A stretch of DNA of 36,613 nucleotides from UBA7378 sp049611805 (GCA_049611805.1 JBMZAX010000018.1:1-36613), one strand, 5' to 3'. Counted from the stretch's first letter, positions 21,709 through 31,107 are shown. The notes: generated from the sequence alone by a model not told the origin. Numbers and translations are program-made.

Positions 21709-22575
21709 ATGTTAGAAATCACTCAACTGGCCATAATCGGAATTTCCCAGGGCTGCATCTACGGATTGATAGCCATGGGTTTTGTGATGATTTACAAGGC
21801 CACCGAAATGGTGAATTTCGCGCAAGGCGATATCATGATGGTCGGCACATTTGTGGCTCTGACGCTTACAACAATGGCCGGCGCCAATTTTTTTATCGCC
21901 GTCTTAGGCGCGATATTGATCATGGCGGTTTTCGGGTTTTTGGTGGACAGGGTGGTTATCCGCAAAATCATCGGTCAGCCGCAATTTTCAATCGTAATAC
22001 TCACAATCAGTCTGGGGTTTGTATTCCGTTCGGGCGCCGGCATGATATGGGGCCAAAGCCCCAGAACGATGGAAACGCCTTTTACCGGCAATTTTGAGCT
22101 GGGCTCGCTGGTTATCGGCAATGAACGCATTGCAATCGTAGTCGGAACAATTTTGGTCAGCGTGTTGCTTTGGACATTTTTCAAATATTCACGATGGGGG
22201 CTGGCCATGCAGGCCGCCTCCCAAAACCAGCTCGCCGCCTTTTATTCGGCGATACCGGTCAAATCGGTTTACTCCATGGTCTGGGGGCTGGCCGCCGCCA
22301 TTTCATGCATTGCCGGTGTCTTGCTTGCGCCGGTCACTTTGGTAAGCACGCTGAACGGGTTTTTGGGAATCAAGGCCTTTGCCGCCGCCGTGATTGGCGG
22401 TTTCGGGTCTCTGCCCGGCGCTTTGCTGGGCGGGTTGATTATAGGTTTGGCAGAGCCTTTTGCGGCCGCCTATTTGCCTGAAATAAAAAATATTGTGGCG
22501 TATCTGATTATGTTTGTTGTGTTGTGGATCAGACCCGAAGGGCTGTTCGCGTCGCTCTACCAGAAAAAAGTTTGA
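21709..22575 (+). CDS. livH: Branched-chain amino-acid-type ABC transporter permease LivH
   Basis: A 288-residue inner-membrane permease of the HAAT (LivH) family with about eight hydrophobic helices. The opening QLAIIGISQGCIYGLIAMGF and the loop KATEMVNFAQGDIMMVGTF are highly characteristic, as is the late motif AAVIGGFGSLPGALLGGLIIG. It pairs with LivM and the two ATPases that follow. The ATG at 21709 fits the family N-terminus although no strong ribosome site precedes it. The transported ligand is set by the binding protein, which here lies beyond the acyl-CoA ligase, so the system may carry an organic acid and not leucine. Confidence 0.93.
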   Translation: MLEITQLAIIGISQGCIYGLIAMGFVMIYKATEMVNFAQGDIMMVGTFVALTLTTMAGANFFIAVLGAILIMAVFGFLVDRVVIRKIIGQPQFSIVILTISLGFVFRSGAGMIWGQSPRTMETPFTGNFELGSLVIGNERIAIVVGTILVSVLLWTFFKYSRWGLAMQAASQNQLAAFYSAIPVKSVYSMVWGLAAAISCIAGVLLAPVTLVSTLNGFLGIKAFAAAVIGGFGSLPGALLGGLIIGLAEPFAAAYLPEIKNIVAYLIMFVVLWIRPEGLFASLYQKKV

Positions 22576-22578
22576 CCG

Positions 22579-23655
22579 ATGCGCGTAATATTCAAAACGT
22601 CATATCTGCAAGACATCCGCCTGGCCAAGCATGGGGGCCATGTTTTCTGGTACACGCTGCTGGTGGTTCTGGCTCTGGTCGCCCCTTTATTGGTGGATAC
22701 TTACTGGATTAATGAGGTTTCGCGCTTTCTGATTTTTGCGCTGGCCGGGCTTGGGCTCATGATAGTGACCGGATATACGGGCCAGGTCTCGCTCGGTCAT
22801 GCCGCGTTTCTGGCTGTCGGGGCCTATGCGCACACCTATTTCATTTCGCATGAAATCCCGTTTGTTTTTTCTCTTCTTCTGGCGTCTTTCATAAGCGGCT
22901 GTGTCGGTTTGGTGGTGGCGGTGCCCGCCAGCCGGATGACGGGGCTCTATCTCGCAATTGCCTCGCTTGCTTTTGCCATCATTATTGAAGATATGACCAT
23001 TCACTGGGAAAGCGTGACCGGCGGCAATCGCGGCATGCCGGTGCCGCCGCCCAGTCTTTTTGGCTATGAAATTTATAGCGCCGTTGAATTTTACTACATT
23101 GTGCTGGCCTGCATATTTTTGAGCACGATTTTGGTTCTAAATCTTCTGCGCGCACCCTTTGGACGCGCCATGATGGCCATTCGCGACAGCGAAATTTCGG
23201 CTTCAAGCCTCGGCATATCGGTTGCCCGCACCAAAATCACGGCCTTTTTCATAAGCGCCTGCATTACGGGTTTGGCGGGTGGCCTGATGGCCCATTATGT
23301 TCAATATTTGTCACCGGAAGTTTTCGGCATCCTGCTCTCAATACAATTATTGCTCATGATTGTCGTTGGCGGGCTCGGCACGGTTCATGGCGCCTTTTTT
23401 GGCGCGTTTCTGGTTGGATTGCTGGAAAGTTTAATCTCCATTTCGAAAGATTATTTGCCCGGCGCCATTGGCAATCAACCGGGGCTGGAGCCCGGATTAT
23501 TCGGTCTCATTCTGGTTTTATTTATCATCTTTGAGCCGGAAGGCGTGTATGGCCGCTGGCTGAAATTGCGAAACTTTTTTGAGAATTTTCCCTTCTATCG
23601 ACGCAAAACCTTCAAGCGGCAAAAAACCTATTTGCGCACGGACAGGCTCAAATGA
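22579..23655 (+). CDS. livM: Branched-chain amino-acid-type ABC transporter permease LivM
   Basis: A 358-residue HAAT-family permease, partner of LivH in the inner membrane. Family motifs: GYTGQVSLGHAAFLAVGAYA, the EAA-like loop region AIRDSEISASSLGIS, and VVGGLGTVHGAFFGAFLVG. The C-terminal tail (RRKTFKRQKTYLRTDRLK) is strongly basic and should be cytoplasmic. It starts three bases after livH stops and overlaps the first ATPase gene by four bases (ATGA), so the four transporter genes form one operon. Confidence 0.95.
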   Translation: MRVIFKTSYLQDIRLAKHGGHVFWYTLLVVLALVAPLLVDTYWINEVSRFLIFALAGLGLMIVTGYTGQVSLGHAAFLAVGAYAHTYFISHEIPFVFSLLLASFISGCVGLVVAVPASRMTGLYLAIASLAFAIIIEDMTIHWESVTGGNRGMPVPPPSLFGYEIYSAVEFYYIVLACIFLSTILVLNLLRAPFGRAMMAIRDSEISASSLGISVARTKITAFFISACITGLAGGLMAHYVQYLSPEVFGILLSIQLLLMIVVGGLGTVHGAFFGAFLVGLLESLISISKDYLPGAIGNQPGLEPGLFGLILVLFIIFEPEGVYGRWLKLRNFFENFPFYRRKTFKRQKTYLRTDRLK

Positions 23656-24413
23656 CCCATTTGCAGGTAAAAAACCTTTCGGTGAATTTTGGCGGCCTCA
23701 AAGCGCTGGATGATGTCAGTTTCAGCGTCGCAAAAAACGAGGTCTTTTCCATTGTCGGGCCCAATGGGGCGGGAAAATCGACCATATTCAATGTGATCAG
23801 CTCTTTTTACAAACCCTCGCAGGGGCAAATATTTTTCGACGCGCAAGACATAACCGCGACGAGGCCGGATGAAAAAGCCAAGCTGGGAATTACACGGACA
23901 TTCCAGAATATAGAATTGTTTGAACATAGCTCGGTTTTGCAAAATCTGCTGATCGGGCGCACCATTCACAATAAGCACCCTGTCTACAGGCAGTTTATAT
24001 TCGACAAAACGGTTCGAAATTCCGAAATCGCGCATCGCGAGGCGGCCGAAAAAGTGATCGATTTTCTGGAATTGGCCCATTACCGCGACGATCTGATTGC
24101 CAATCTGCCCTATGGCGTGCGCAAAAAAGTCGAACTCGCGCGCGCGCTTTGCGCCGAACCGTCTCTTTTGCTTCTGGACGAGCCGGCATCGGGGCTCAAT
24201 CCTGAGGAAACCGAAGAGGTGGGCCATTGGATCGAGGATATCAGGCATGATTTGGGCATTACCGTTGTCATGATTGAACATGATATGAGTTTGGTTACGG
24301 AAGTGTCCGATCGGGTTCTCGCTTTGAGCGAGGGCAAAGTCATTGCGCAAGGCACGGCAGAAGAAGTGCAAAATAACGCCGATGTCGTTTCTGCCTATCT
24401 TGGGAGCGCATAA
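23652..24413 (+). CDS. livG: ABC transporter ATP-binding protein LivG
   Basis: A 253-residue ABC ATPase of the LivG type. Walker A GPNGAGKST is at 36-44, the Q-loop in TRTFQNIELF near 81-90, Walker B LLLLDEP at 172-178 and the switch His at 210 (IEHDM). The signature segment is LPYGVRKKVELARAL (152-166), where LivG proteins usually have LPYGQQRRLEIARAL; the Gln is Val here, a mild variation. It overlaps livM by four bases and livF by one base. Confidence 0.95.
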   Translation: MTHLQVKNLSVNFGGLKALDDVSFSVAKNEVFSIVGPNGAGKSTIFNVISSFYKPSQGQIFFDAQDITATRPDEKAKLGITRTFQNIELFEHSSVLQNLLIGRTIHNKHPVYRQFIFDKTVRNSEIAHREAAEKVIDFLELAHYRDDLIANLPYGVRKKVELARALCAEPSLLLLDEPASGLNPEETEEVGHWIEDIRHDLGITVVMIEHDMSLVTEVSDRVLALSEGKVIAQGTAEEVQNNADVVSAYLGSA

Positions 24414-25186
24414 TGTCGGAAACCGTCCTGAGGGTAAAAAATTTAGAGACTTTTTACGGGCCGGTCATGGCCATTCGCGGCGTGACGCTGGAGGTTGGCA
24501 AAGGTCAAATCGTTACGATTTTGGGCTCCAATGGTGCCGGCAAGACAACCATACTCAAAACAATCTCAGGCGCGATTGAGCCGCAAAAAGGGTCTGTCGA
24601 GTTTGACGGCGAAGCGATAACGGGCATGGAGCCCGATAAAATCGCGCGGGCCGGCATTCGCCATGTGCCGGAGGGAAGGGAGGTTTTCCCCTTTCTGACC
24701 GTGCGGGAAAACCTTGAAGTCGGCGCCTTTAGCGAACCGGACAGAAAACAGGTGCAACGCCAGATGGATCGGGTGTTTGATTTTTTCCCCGATCTTTCGC
24801 GGCTTTACAATCACGAGGCTGTCTATCTTTCCGGCGGCCAGCAACAAATGCTGGCGATCGGTCGCGCGCTTATGGTGCAACCCAAACTTATACTGCTGGA
24901 TGAGCCGTCGCTGGGGCTTTCGCCTTTGCTGGTCGGGCAGATTTTCGAAATCATCGAGCGGCTGAACCGCGAATTGGACATGGCGATCCTTATCGTTGAG
25001 CAGAATGCGAGCATGGCTTTGAAGGTTGCCCAATTTGGCTATGTTTTGGAGGTTGGGCGCATCGTCATGGAGGGCGCGCAACAAAAACTTTTGGACAGCA
25101 AGGATATTCAGGAGTTTTATTTGGGCAAGAAAGAAGAAAGCGCGCGCGGCAAAAGGCGTTGGAAACAACGCAAAACATGGCGTTAA
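24413..25186 (+). CDS. livF: ABC transporter ATP-binding protein LivF
   Basis: A 257-residue ABC ATPase of the LivF type, forming a heterodimer with LivG below LivH/LivM. Walker A GSNGAGKTT is at 38-46, the signature LSGGQQQ at 139-145, Walker B LILLDEP at 159-165. The switch-region residue is Gln (VEQNAS), as usual for LivF. The C-terminal tail (KEESARGKRRWKQRKTWR) is basic and longer than average. Its start codon shares one base with the livG stop. A 42-base gap leads to the acyl-CoA ligase gene. Confidence 0.95.
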   Translation: MSETVLRVKNLETFYGPVMAIRGVTLEVGKGQIVTILGSNGAGKTTILKTISGAIEPQKGSVEFDGEAITGMEPDKIARAGIRHVPEGREVFPFLTVRENLEVGAFSEPDRKQVQRQMDRVFDFFPDLSRLYNHEAVYLSGGQQQMLAIGRALMVQPKLILLDEPSLGLSPLLVGQIFEIIERLNRELDMAILIVEQNASMALKVAQFGYVLEVGRIVMEGAQQKLLDSKDIQEFYLGKKEESARGKRRWKQRKTWR

Positions 25187-25228
25187 ATTTAAATCCGATA
25201 ATGGCAGTGGTTTGAGTGGGAGAGGTTC

Positions 25229-27046
25229 GTGGATAATCTGGCGGTGATAGACGGCTGTGACACAACGCCAAAATTGTTCCGCAGTCGGTGTGACGAATTG
25301 GGAACAGTCATTGCGATGCGCGAAAAAGAGTTCGGCATCTGGCATTCTTTTTCCTGGAACGACTATTACGACAAAGCAAAATGCATCGGCATTGCGCTCA
25401 TGGCGCTGGGGCTGGAACCGGGTCAGGTGGCCTCGATTTTATCGGAAAACAACAAAGAGTGGCTGTTTGTCGACATGGCCACAATGTGCGTGGGCGGGGT
25501 TTCCAACGGCGTCTACACAACGGATTCATATTCCCAGCTGAAACATGTTTGCGTTGACAGCCAGACGCGGATTTTGTTCGTCGAAGACGAAGAACAGCTT
25601 GATAAATTTCTCGAAATCGAAAAAGAACTGCCTTTGGTCAAAAAGGTTGTTGTTTTCGATGATGACGGGCTCAAAACCTTCAGCCATCCAAAAGTAATGT
25701 TCATGGATGAGCTTTACGAATTGGGGCGGGCAAATTTCGAAAAATTGCAAAAGGAATTCGATACCCGTCTCGACAATGTGCGCCCGGAGGATACGGCCAT
25801 CTTGGTTTATACATCCGGCACCACAGGCCCGCCCAAAGGCGCGATGCTCTCGCATCAAAATCTGCTTTTTCAGGCGCGCAATGCCGGCAGCTGGATTGGC
25901 GACGAGGCGCGCGAGGAGATCATATCGATACTGCCCTTATGCCATATTGCGGAAAGGACGTTTTCGGTATTTCTGCCGCTGAATTTCAAATGGATCGTTA
26001 ACTTTGTCGAGTCGCCGGAGACGAGTTTCGAGAACACGATGGAGGTCTCCCCGACCCTGTTTTTCGGTGTGCCGCGCATGTGGGAGAAAATGCACTCAAA
26101 CACGGTGATTAAAATTAACGAGGCCGTATGGCTGGGCCGCATTGCCTATGAGCTTGCACTCAAAATCGGGGGCAAATACGCCCAAACCATTGATGCGGGG
26201 GTCAAACCCAATCTCTTGTTGCGGCTGGGCCGATGGGTGGCCGAGAAAACCGTTTTCCGGAATTTGAAAATAATGCTGGGGCTGGACCGTGCACGCATTC
26301 TTTTCACCGGCGCGGCGCCCGTCTCTCCGGAATTAATCGCGTGGTATCGCGCGCTCGGTTTGAACCTGCTTGAACTTTACGGGCAGACGGAATGTGCGGG
26401 CATCACAACATCCAATACCGAAGCCGATAATCGTATCGGCACGATCGGCAAGGCCGTTGCAAATGTCGATATTCGGATTGACGAAAATGGTGAGATTTTG
26501 TGCCGGGGCCCGCATGTGTTTAAGGGATATTTCGGTAATCCGGAAAAAACCGCCGAAACCGTCATGGACGGCTGGCTCTATACCGGTGACGTCGGCACGA
26601 TGGATGAGGACGGGTTTTTGCGCATCACCGACCGCAAAAAAGACATTATCATCACGGCCGGCGGCAAAAATATTTCACCTTCCGAGATAGAAAATCAGCT
26701 CAAATTTTCGCCCTATATATCCGATGCCGTGGTCATCGGCGATAAGAGGAAATATTTAACCTGCCTGATCATGATCGATCACGAAAATGTGTTGAATTTC
26801 GCGCAAAACCAAAACATTCCCTTTACCGATTTTGCCAGCCTGTCGGCCCGCCCGGAAATCGTTGACCTTATCGGCGTCGAGATAGAAAATGTGAACGCGA
26901 AATTCGCCCGCGTGGAAACGATTAAAAAGTTCAAAATTATAGATGAACAGCTTACCGCAGATGATGAAGAGCTTACGGCGACGATGAAGCTAAAAAGGTC
27001 CACGGTAGAAAAAAAATATTCTAGTCTTATAACCAGCATGTATTAA
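25229..27046 (+). CDS. AMP-dependent acyl-CoA synthetase (long-chain FadD15-like)
   Basis: A 605-residue ANL-superfamily ligase that activates a carboxylic acid to its CoA thioester via an acyl-adenylate. The P-loop YTSGTTGPPKG is at 194-204, LYGQTECAG supplies the A5 motif, and YTGDVGTMDEDGFL with ITDRKKDIIITAGGKNISP forms the A7/A8 hinge region. The length and the insertions match the large long-chain ligases that often sit with Liv-type transporters in alpha- and betaproteobacteria. The start is GTG after GGGAGAGG. The position between the transporter ATPases and the binding protein suggests that it traps the imported acid as a CoA ester. Confidence 0.93.
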   Translation: MDNLAVIDGCDTTPKLFRSRCDELGTVIAMREKEFGIWHSFSWNDYYDKAKCIGIALMALGLEPGQVASILSENNKEWLFVDMATMCVGGVSNGVYTTDSYSQLKHVCVDSQTRILFVEDEEQLDKFLEIEKELPLVKKVVVFDDDGLKTFSHPKVMFMDELYELGRANFEKLQKEFDTRLDNVRPEDTAILVYTSGTTGPPKGAMLSHQNLLFQARNAGSWIGDEAREEIISILPLCHIAERTFSVFLPLNFKWIVNFVESPETSFENTMEVSPTLFFGVPRMWEKMHSNTVIKINEAVWLGRIAYELALKIGGKYAQTIDAGVKPNLLLRLGRWVAEKTVFRNLKIMLGLDRARILFTGAAPVSPELIAWYRALGLNLLELYGQTECAGITTSNTEADNRIGTIGKAVANVDIRIDENGEILCRGPHVFKGYFGNPEKTAETVMDGWLYTGDVGTMDEDGFLRITDRKKDIIITAGGKNISPSEIENQLKFSPYISDAVVIGDKRKYLTCLIMIDHENVLNFAQNQNIPFTDFASLSARPEIVDLIGVEIENVNAKFARVETIKKFKIIDEQLTADDEELTATMKLKRSTVEKKYSSLITSMY

Positions 27047-27068
27047 AAATCACATTGGGAGGTGTGCT

Positions 27069-28250
27069 GTGGATATTTCGTCAATTGCTCGCATTGGTAG
27101 GGCTCTCTTTTGTGCGTCAATGTTGTTTTCCGGCCCGGCATGGGCCGACAGGGGCGTTACCGACACGGAAATTATTCTCGGCTCGCACACTTCTTTATCG
27201 GGGCCGGCCTCGACTTGGGGTGTGGCGTCAATCAACACGGCACGCCTGCTGTTTGATGAGGTCAATGAAGCCGGCGGCATTCACGGCAGAAAAATTCGCC
27301 TTGTGGTTGAAGACCACCAATATCAGGTGCCGCTGGCGGTGCGCGCGGCCAATAAACTCATTAATCGCGACGGCGTGTTTGCGATGTTTTTGGCAGTTGG
27401 GACGCCGCACAATAATGCCGTTTTGGGCCGTCAGCTTGCGGCGGGCGTGCCCAATCTATTTCCGATAACCGGCGCAATCTCAATGGTTGAGCCTTTTCAC
27501 AAATTTAAATTTCAAGCACTGTCCTCCTACAGTCAGCAGGCCCGCGCTTCCATTCGTTATTTCCACCGCCAGCGCGGGCACAAAAGAATTTGTGCTTTTT
27601 ATCAGGATACGGATTACGGCCAGGAAATTCGGGATGCCATTCAGCAAGAAGTGGATGTTTTAGGACTTGAGATTGTCGGAGAGACAAAACACAAGCCAAC
27701 TGAAACCGAATTCATTGGGGCCATGACGTCTCTCAAGCGCGCCAATTGCGACTTAATCGTTTTCGGCACCATAATTCAGGATGCCATTTTGGGCTATGCG
27801 GCGGCCCGTGAATTGGGCATTGAAGCCGATATCGTTGCCGGACAAGCTTCAAACGATCATGTGGTGGCGTCTGCCCCCGGGGGCGGCACGGAAGGTCTTT
27901 ATATTGCCGGTGGGTCGCGCGCGCTTTACGAAGAAACGGCGACCGCCGGTCAGGCCGCATTTATAAAAAAATACACGGCGCGTTATGGCGAGTTTCCGAC
28001 AGTTGGAACGCAATATGCCTATATGCCGACAAGAATTTTAATCGAGGCCCTGAAAAAAGCCGGCCCGGACCTGACCGCGGACAGGCTGGTATCGGCCATT
28101 GAAAGTTTTGACCAATTTGACGATGGCATCGGCACTCCGGTGCACAGCTATTCTGCGACCGATCACAGTGGCAGCGATGCGGTGTTTCTGGATCAGGTGC
28201 AAAATGGTCGCCTGAGGGGGCTGGAGCAACGCATTGATCTGATGCCGTGA
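27069..28250 (+). CDS. ABC transporter substrate-binding protein (LivK/HAAT type)
   Basis: A 393-residue periplasmic binding protein of the leucine-binding fold. The signal peptide ends at GPAWA (about residue 26); the mature protein begins with VTDTEIILGSHTSLSGPAS, the standard type I binding-protein opening with SLSGP contacting the ligand. GIHGRKIRLVVEDHQYQ and NKLINRDGVFAMF are also typical. It starts at GTG with a strong GGGAGGT site and belongs to the liv operon. The ligand is unknown; context favours a carboxylate that the neighbouring ligase activates. Its stop codon lies in a 13-base near-tandem repeat. Confidence 0.94.
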   Translation: MDISSIARIGRALFCASMLFSGPAWADRGVTDTEIILGSHTSLSGPASTWGVASINTARLLFDEVNEAGGIHGRKIRLVVEDHQYQVPLAVRAANKLINRDGVFAMFLAVGTPHNNAVLGRQLAAGVPNLFPITGAISMVEPFHKFKFQALSSYSQQARASIRYFHRQRGHKRICAFYQDTDYGQEIRDAIQQEVDVLGLEIVGETKHKPTETEFIGAMTSLKRANCDLIVFGTIIQDAILGYAAARELGIEADIVAGQASNDHVVASAPGGGTEGLYIAGGSRALYEETATAGQAAFIKKYTARYGEFPTVGTQYAYMPTRILIEALKKAGPDLTADRLVSAIESFDQFDDGIGTPVHSYSATDHSGSDAVFLDQVQNGRLRGLEQRIDLMP

Positions 28251-28266
28251 TCCGATGCCGTGACCG
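28241..28266. repeat. 13-bp near-tandem repeat at the binding-protein stop
   Basis: GATGCCGTGATCC (28241-28253) is followed by GATGCCGTGACCG (28254-28266). The first copy contains the final Met-Pro codons and stop (TGA 28248-28250); the second repeats them outside the gene. Confidence 0.8.
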
Positions 28267-28331
28267 GTGTCGTGTGCCTGCCGGCGAGAGAAAATTTCAA
28301 TCAGTGGCGCCGGATGCTGACACATGCGCCG

Positions 28332-28353
28332 GCCTTTCACCCTTGCGAAAGGC
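28332..28353 (+). terminator. Hairpin after the liv operon
   Basis: GCCTTTC (28332-28338), 8-base loop, GAAAGGC (28347-28353): a perfect 7-bp stem 80 bases after the binding-protein stop. No T-run follows, so a factor-independent terminator is doubtful. Otherwise the gap 28251-28415 shows only the monooxygenase leader. Confidence 0.3.
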
Positions 28354-28415
28354 GTCACAAACTGGAATAAATTTCATAGCAGCATTACATTAAACAGAGA
28401 TCCGGGATCGAAAAA

Positions 28416-29933
28416 ATGACGCATTGGACACAATCATCGCAAGGGCAGCCGCGCATCGCCATTATCGGGGCGGGCATGTCGGGCATTGCCGCGGTCGTTA
28501 AATTGCAAAAAGCCGGCTATCGGGATTTGACCGTTTTTGAAAAAGCCGACCAGGTTGGCGGCACATGGCGTGCCAATCGCTATCCGGGGCTGAGCTGTGA
28601 TGTGCCCTCGCATTGGTACAGTTTCACCTTCAATCCCAATCCCGACTGGACGCACCGCTTCAGCTATGGGCCGGAGATTCAGGCCTATATGCAGGCGACG
28701 GCGGATAAATTCGGCGTCACCTCGCTGGTGCAGTTCAACACCGGCGTCAGCGCGCTGGCCTATGATGATGAAGGCGCAGACGGGCCGGTCTGGCATCTGA
28801 CCACGGAACATGGTGATGAGGAGATTTACGATATTGTCATTTCGGCAACCGGCATATTGCGCCTGCCGCAATTGCCCGATTTCAAAGGTCTGGACGGCTT
28901 TACGGGCACAAAGTTTCATTCTGCCGAATGGCCCGACAATCTCGATTTGAGCGGCAAGCGCGTCGGCATTATCGGCACCGGTTCCACCTCGTGCCAGATT
29001 GTTGGCGAGATTACCGACAAGGTCGGCACCATGCATGTGTTCCAACGCACGCCGCATTGGGTGGCGCCCTTGCCGCAGAAAAAATATGCCGGTTGGCAAA
29101 AATTTCTCATGCGCGCGCTGCCGTTTCTGCCCAAGCTGACCTATTGGATCAATTATCTGAAATTCCGCGCGACATTTGCGCCGGCCACGAGCGGCCAAAG
29201 CGCGTATTGGCTGAAAAGATTCGACCGGGCCTGCCGCAACCATCTTGACAGAGAAATTGCCGATGCCGATTTGCGCGCCCAATTGACGCCCGATTTCACG
29301 CCCATGTGCAAAAGGCTGATTTTTGCCTCCGATTATTTTCCGGCCCTGCAACGCGACAATTGCCACCTGATTACGCAAGCCATTGAGCGCATTGACGGTG
29401 ACAGCGTCGTCACCGCAGACGGCGCGCGCCATGAACTTGATGTGCTGATTTTGGCAACCGGTTTTGACCCGTCGGCCTTTATTCTGCCGACCCGTGTCAC
29501 CGGTCAGGACGGCAATGACCTCGGCGAATTTTGGGGCCGCGCCCCGCGCGCGCATCGCGGCGTCACCCTGCCGGGTTTTCCCAATTTTTGGATGATAGAG
29601 GGCCCGACAAGTCCGGTCGGCAATTTGTCGCTCATCATGATATCCGAGCACCAGATCGATTATATTATTTCCATGCTCGACAATATGCGCAAATCATCTC
29701 TGCAGGCATTGGCTCCGAAGCAACAGGCTTATGAAGACTATAATGCAGACCTCGCCAAAGCGGCACAAAACACCGTCTGGGTCACGGGCGGGTGCGACAG
29801 CTGGTATATTGACGCCTCAGGCCTGCCCAATCTTTACAGCCACGAGCCGCAGCGATATTTGCGCGACATGCATGCGCTTGATTTGCAAGAATATGAAATG
29901 CTGCCACGGGTCAATCGGCTGGCCGCCGAATAA
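28416..29933 (+). CDS. Flavin-containing/Baeyer-Villiger monooxygenase
   Basis: A 505-residue class B flavoprotein monooxygenase using FAD and NADPH. FAD-binding GAGMSG is at 18-23, followed by VFEKADQVGGTWRANRYPG. The fingerprint FTGTKFHSAEWP at 162-173 fits the Baeyer-Villiger pattern FxGxxxHxxxW(P/D), and the NADPH Rossmann motif is GTGSTS at 187-192. ILATGFDPSAF is the conserved late ATG motif. It converts ketones to esters or lactones, or oxidises heteroatoms. It follows the liv/ligase operon after 165 bases, possibly with its own promoter. The substrate is not readable. Confidence 0.94.
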   Translation: MTHWTQSSQGQPRIAIIGAGMSGIAAVVKLQKAGYRDLTVFEKADQVGGTWRANRYPGLSCDVPSHWYSFTFNPNPDWTHRFSYGPEIQAYMQATADKFGVTSLVQFNTGVSALAYDDEGADGPVWHLTTEHGDEEIYDIVISATGILRLPQLPDFKGLDGFTGTKFHSAEWPDNLDLSGKRVGIIGTGSTSCQIVGEITDKVGTMHVFQRTPHWVAPLPQKKYAGWQKFLMRALPFLPKLTYWINYLKFRATFAPATSGQSAYWLKRFDRACRNHLDREIADADLRAQLTPDFTPMCKRLIFASDYFPALQRDNCHLITQAIERIDGDSVVTADGARHELDVLILATGFDPSAFILPTRVTGQDGNDLGEFWGRAPRAHRGVTLPGFPNFWMIEGPTSPVGNLSLIMISEHQIDYIISMLDNMRKSSLQALAPKQQAYEDYNADLAKAAQNTVWVTGGCDSWYIDASGLPNLYSHEPQRYLRDMHALDLQEYEMLPRVNRLAAE

Positions 29934-29962
29934 GCGCGCGCATATTGGTTGGAAACCGGGCG

Positions 29963-30988
29963 TTAGGCCTCGTTTGATGGTTGCGTATGGCTCATGACGG
30001 GGCATTTTCCGGCCAGGCTAGGCCCATCCCCCAGGCCTACGGAATCCCTTCCTCCCTTCGTCCAGCCAAACTCGCTCACGCGCTTGACGGCACGCTCATC
30101 CATCTGCGCACATTCCTTTTTGCTCAACAACACCCGCGCGTCATAGGCCGATGTTTTCCTGTCTGCCGCAATTTTTGTTTTATAGAAAAACAGGCTTTTG
30201 AGAGCGCCGCGCGCCACCCATTTACGCACACCCTTCAGGGGTTTGATACGAACGTGCTCTAAAAAACTGTCCTCAAGTGCCTCGATGCAAACCCACCTTC
30301 CGATGGGCTTGAATGGATGCGGGAACCATCTGTCTCCAAAAGCGTGAACAAAAGAGTTCACAATGTCGCGACTCACCGGCGTATAGCCGTGATTTTTGCT
30401 TTCCCAGTCATCGACAAATGCCTCAAGCGCTTCCGGCGTATCCGGAAATCCCTTAATCGGCTTGTCGCCCTCAGTTCGAAAATGTTTGGACAAGGCTCTG
30501 GCGAAATTGAACAGCGCCAGCTTTATATGGGGGTCCATGCCCACCATGTTCAGGTCCTTGAGCAATCGGTCTTGCAGCACGAATAGCCGACCCAGCACAT
30601 ATATGAAATCGTCGCCATTCTCAAAATGTCCCGGCAACATGCGCGCGACGCTTGCGTGCAATTTGTTCAATCTCGAAAGAGATTTTTTGGTCTCCTCCGA
30701 GTCGGGGCCATATACGTGCCAAATCCAGAAAAAATCGAGCGTGTCTTGCATGCGTTGATTGGGTCGGCGCAATCCCTTGTTTGTTATGGAAAGGGTCTCA
30801 GCCATATGCGACGGCTTGAGCGTATAGCTTGTCAGTATGGTGACCAAAAAATTGAGCGTAAACTCATCCAGCTGATACTGCGCCATGAGTGAGACAATTT
30901 CTGCGTACTCGGTTTCCGGGTCGTAGGATTTAATTTTTTCCTCAACCCAGCGGCGTGGCTGCTTTTCAGAATCCGGAACCTTGAGCAT
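29963..30988 (-). CDS. MpaB/DUF2236-type oxygenase family protein
   Basis: A 341-residue protein of the DUF2236 family, which contains the fungal MpaB oxygenase and the rubber oxygenase Lcp, haem-b enzymes that cleave C-C double bonds. Family features: an early Tyr/Phe-rich helix (FTLNFLVTILTSYTLKPS), the block RPNQRMQDTLDFFWIW, LNKLH at 107-111 and GHFENGDDFIYVL at 120-132, whose His residues are candidate haem or substrate ligands. The ATG at 30988 follows the very strong GGGAGGGGGAGAG. It is divergent from a TetR operon across two palindromes, and is probably repressed by that TetR. The chemistry is inferred from family only. Confidence 0.85.
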   Translation of the reverse strand: MLKVPDSEKQPRRWVEEKIKSYDPETEYAEIVSLMAQYQLDEFTLNFLVTILTSYTLKPSHMAETLSITNKGLRRPNQRMQDTLDFFWIWHVYGPDSEETKKSLSRLNKLHASVARMLPGHFENGDDFIYVLGRLFVLQDRLLKDLNMVGMDPHIKLALFNFARALSKHFRTEGDKPIKGFPDTPEALEAFVDDWESKNHGYTPVSRDIVNSFVHAFGDRWFPHPFKPIGRWVCIEALEDSFLEHVRIKPLKGVRKWVARGALKSLFFYKTKIAADRKTSAYDARVLLSKKECAQMDERAVKRVSEFGWTKGGRDSVGLGDGPSLAGKCPVMSHTQPSNEA

Positions 30989-31048
30989 CTCTCCCCCTCC
31001 CGAAGATTTATATTGGCGAAAATTACGGTTGTGATGAACTTTCTTCAG

Positions 31049-31062
31049 TGATAGTACTATCA
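31049..31062. promoter_or_regulatory. 14-bp palindrome, candidate TetR operator
   Basis: TGATAGTACTATCA is a perfect palindrome between the divergent MpaB-like and tetR genes, 46 bases before the tetR GTG. TetR-family regulators commonly bind such sites to control both flanking genes. Confidence 0.6.
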
Positions 31063-31066
31063 GTAT

Positions 31067-31079
31067 ATTGCACTGCAAT
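31067..31079. promoter_or_regulatory. Second palindrome in the divergent region
   Basis: ATTGCA-C-TGCAAT (13 bases, perfect arms of six) lies four bases from the first palindrome. It may be an additional operator or part of a larger site. Confidence 0.4.
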
Positions 31080-31107
31080 CAAGAAAGTCGTAATCGGGGA
31101 AATTATT

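Noticed and set aside
28434..29651. Long minus-strand open frame (405 codons)
   Set aside because: Antisense to the flavin monooxygenase with clear FAD and NADPH motifs.
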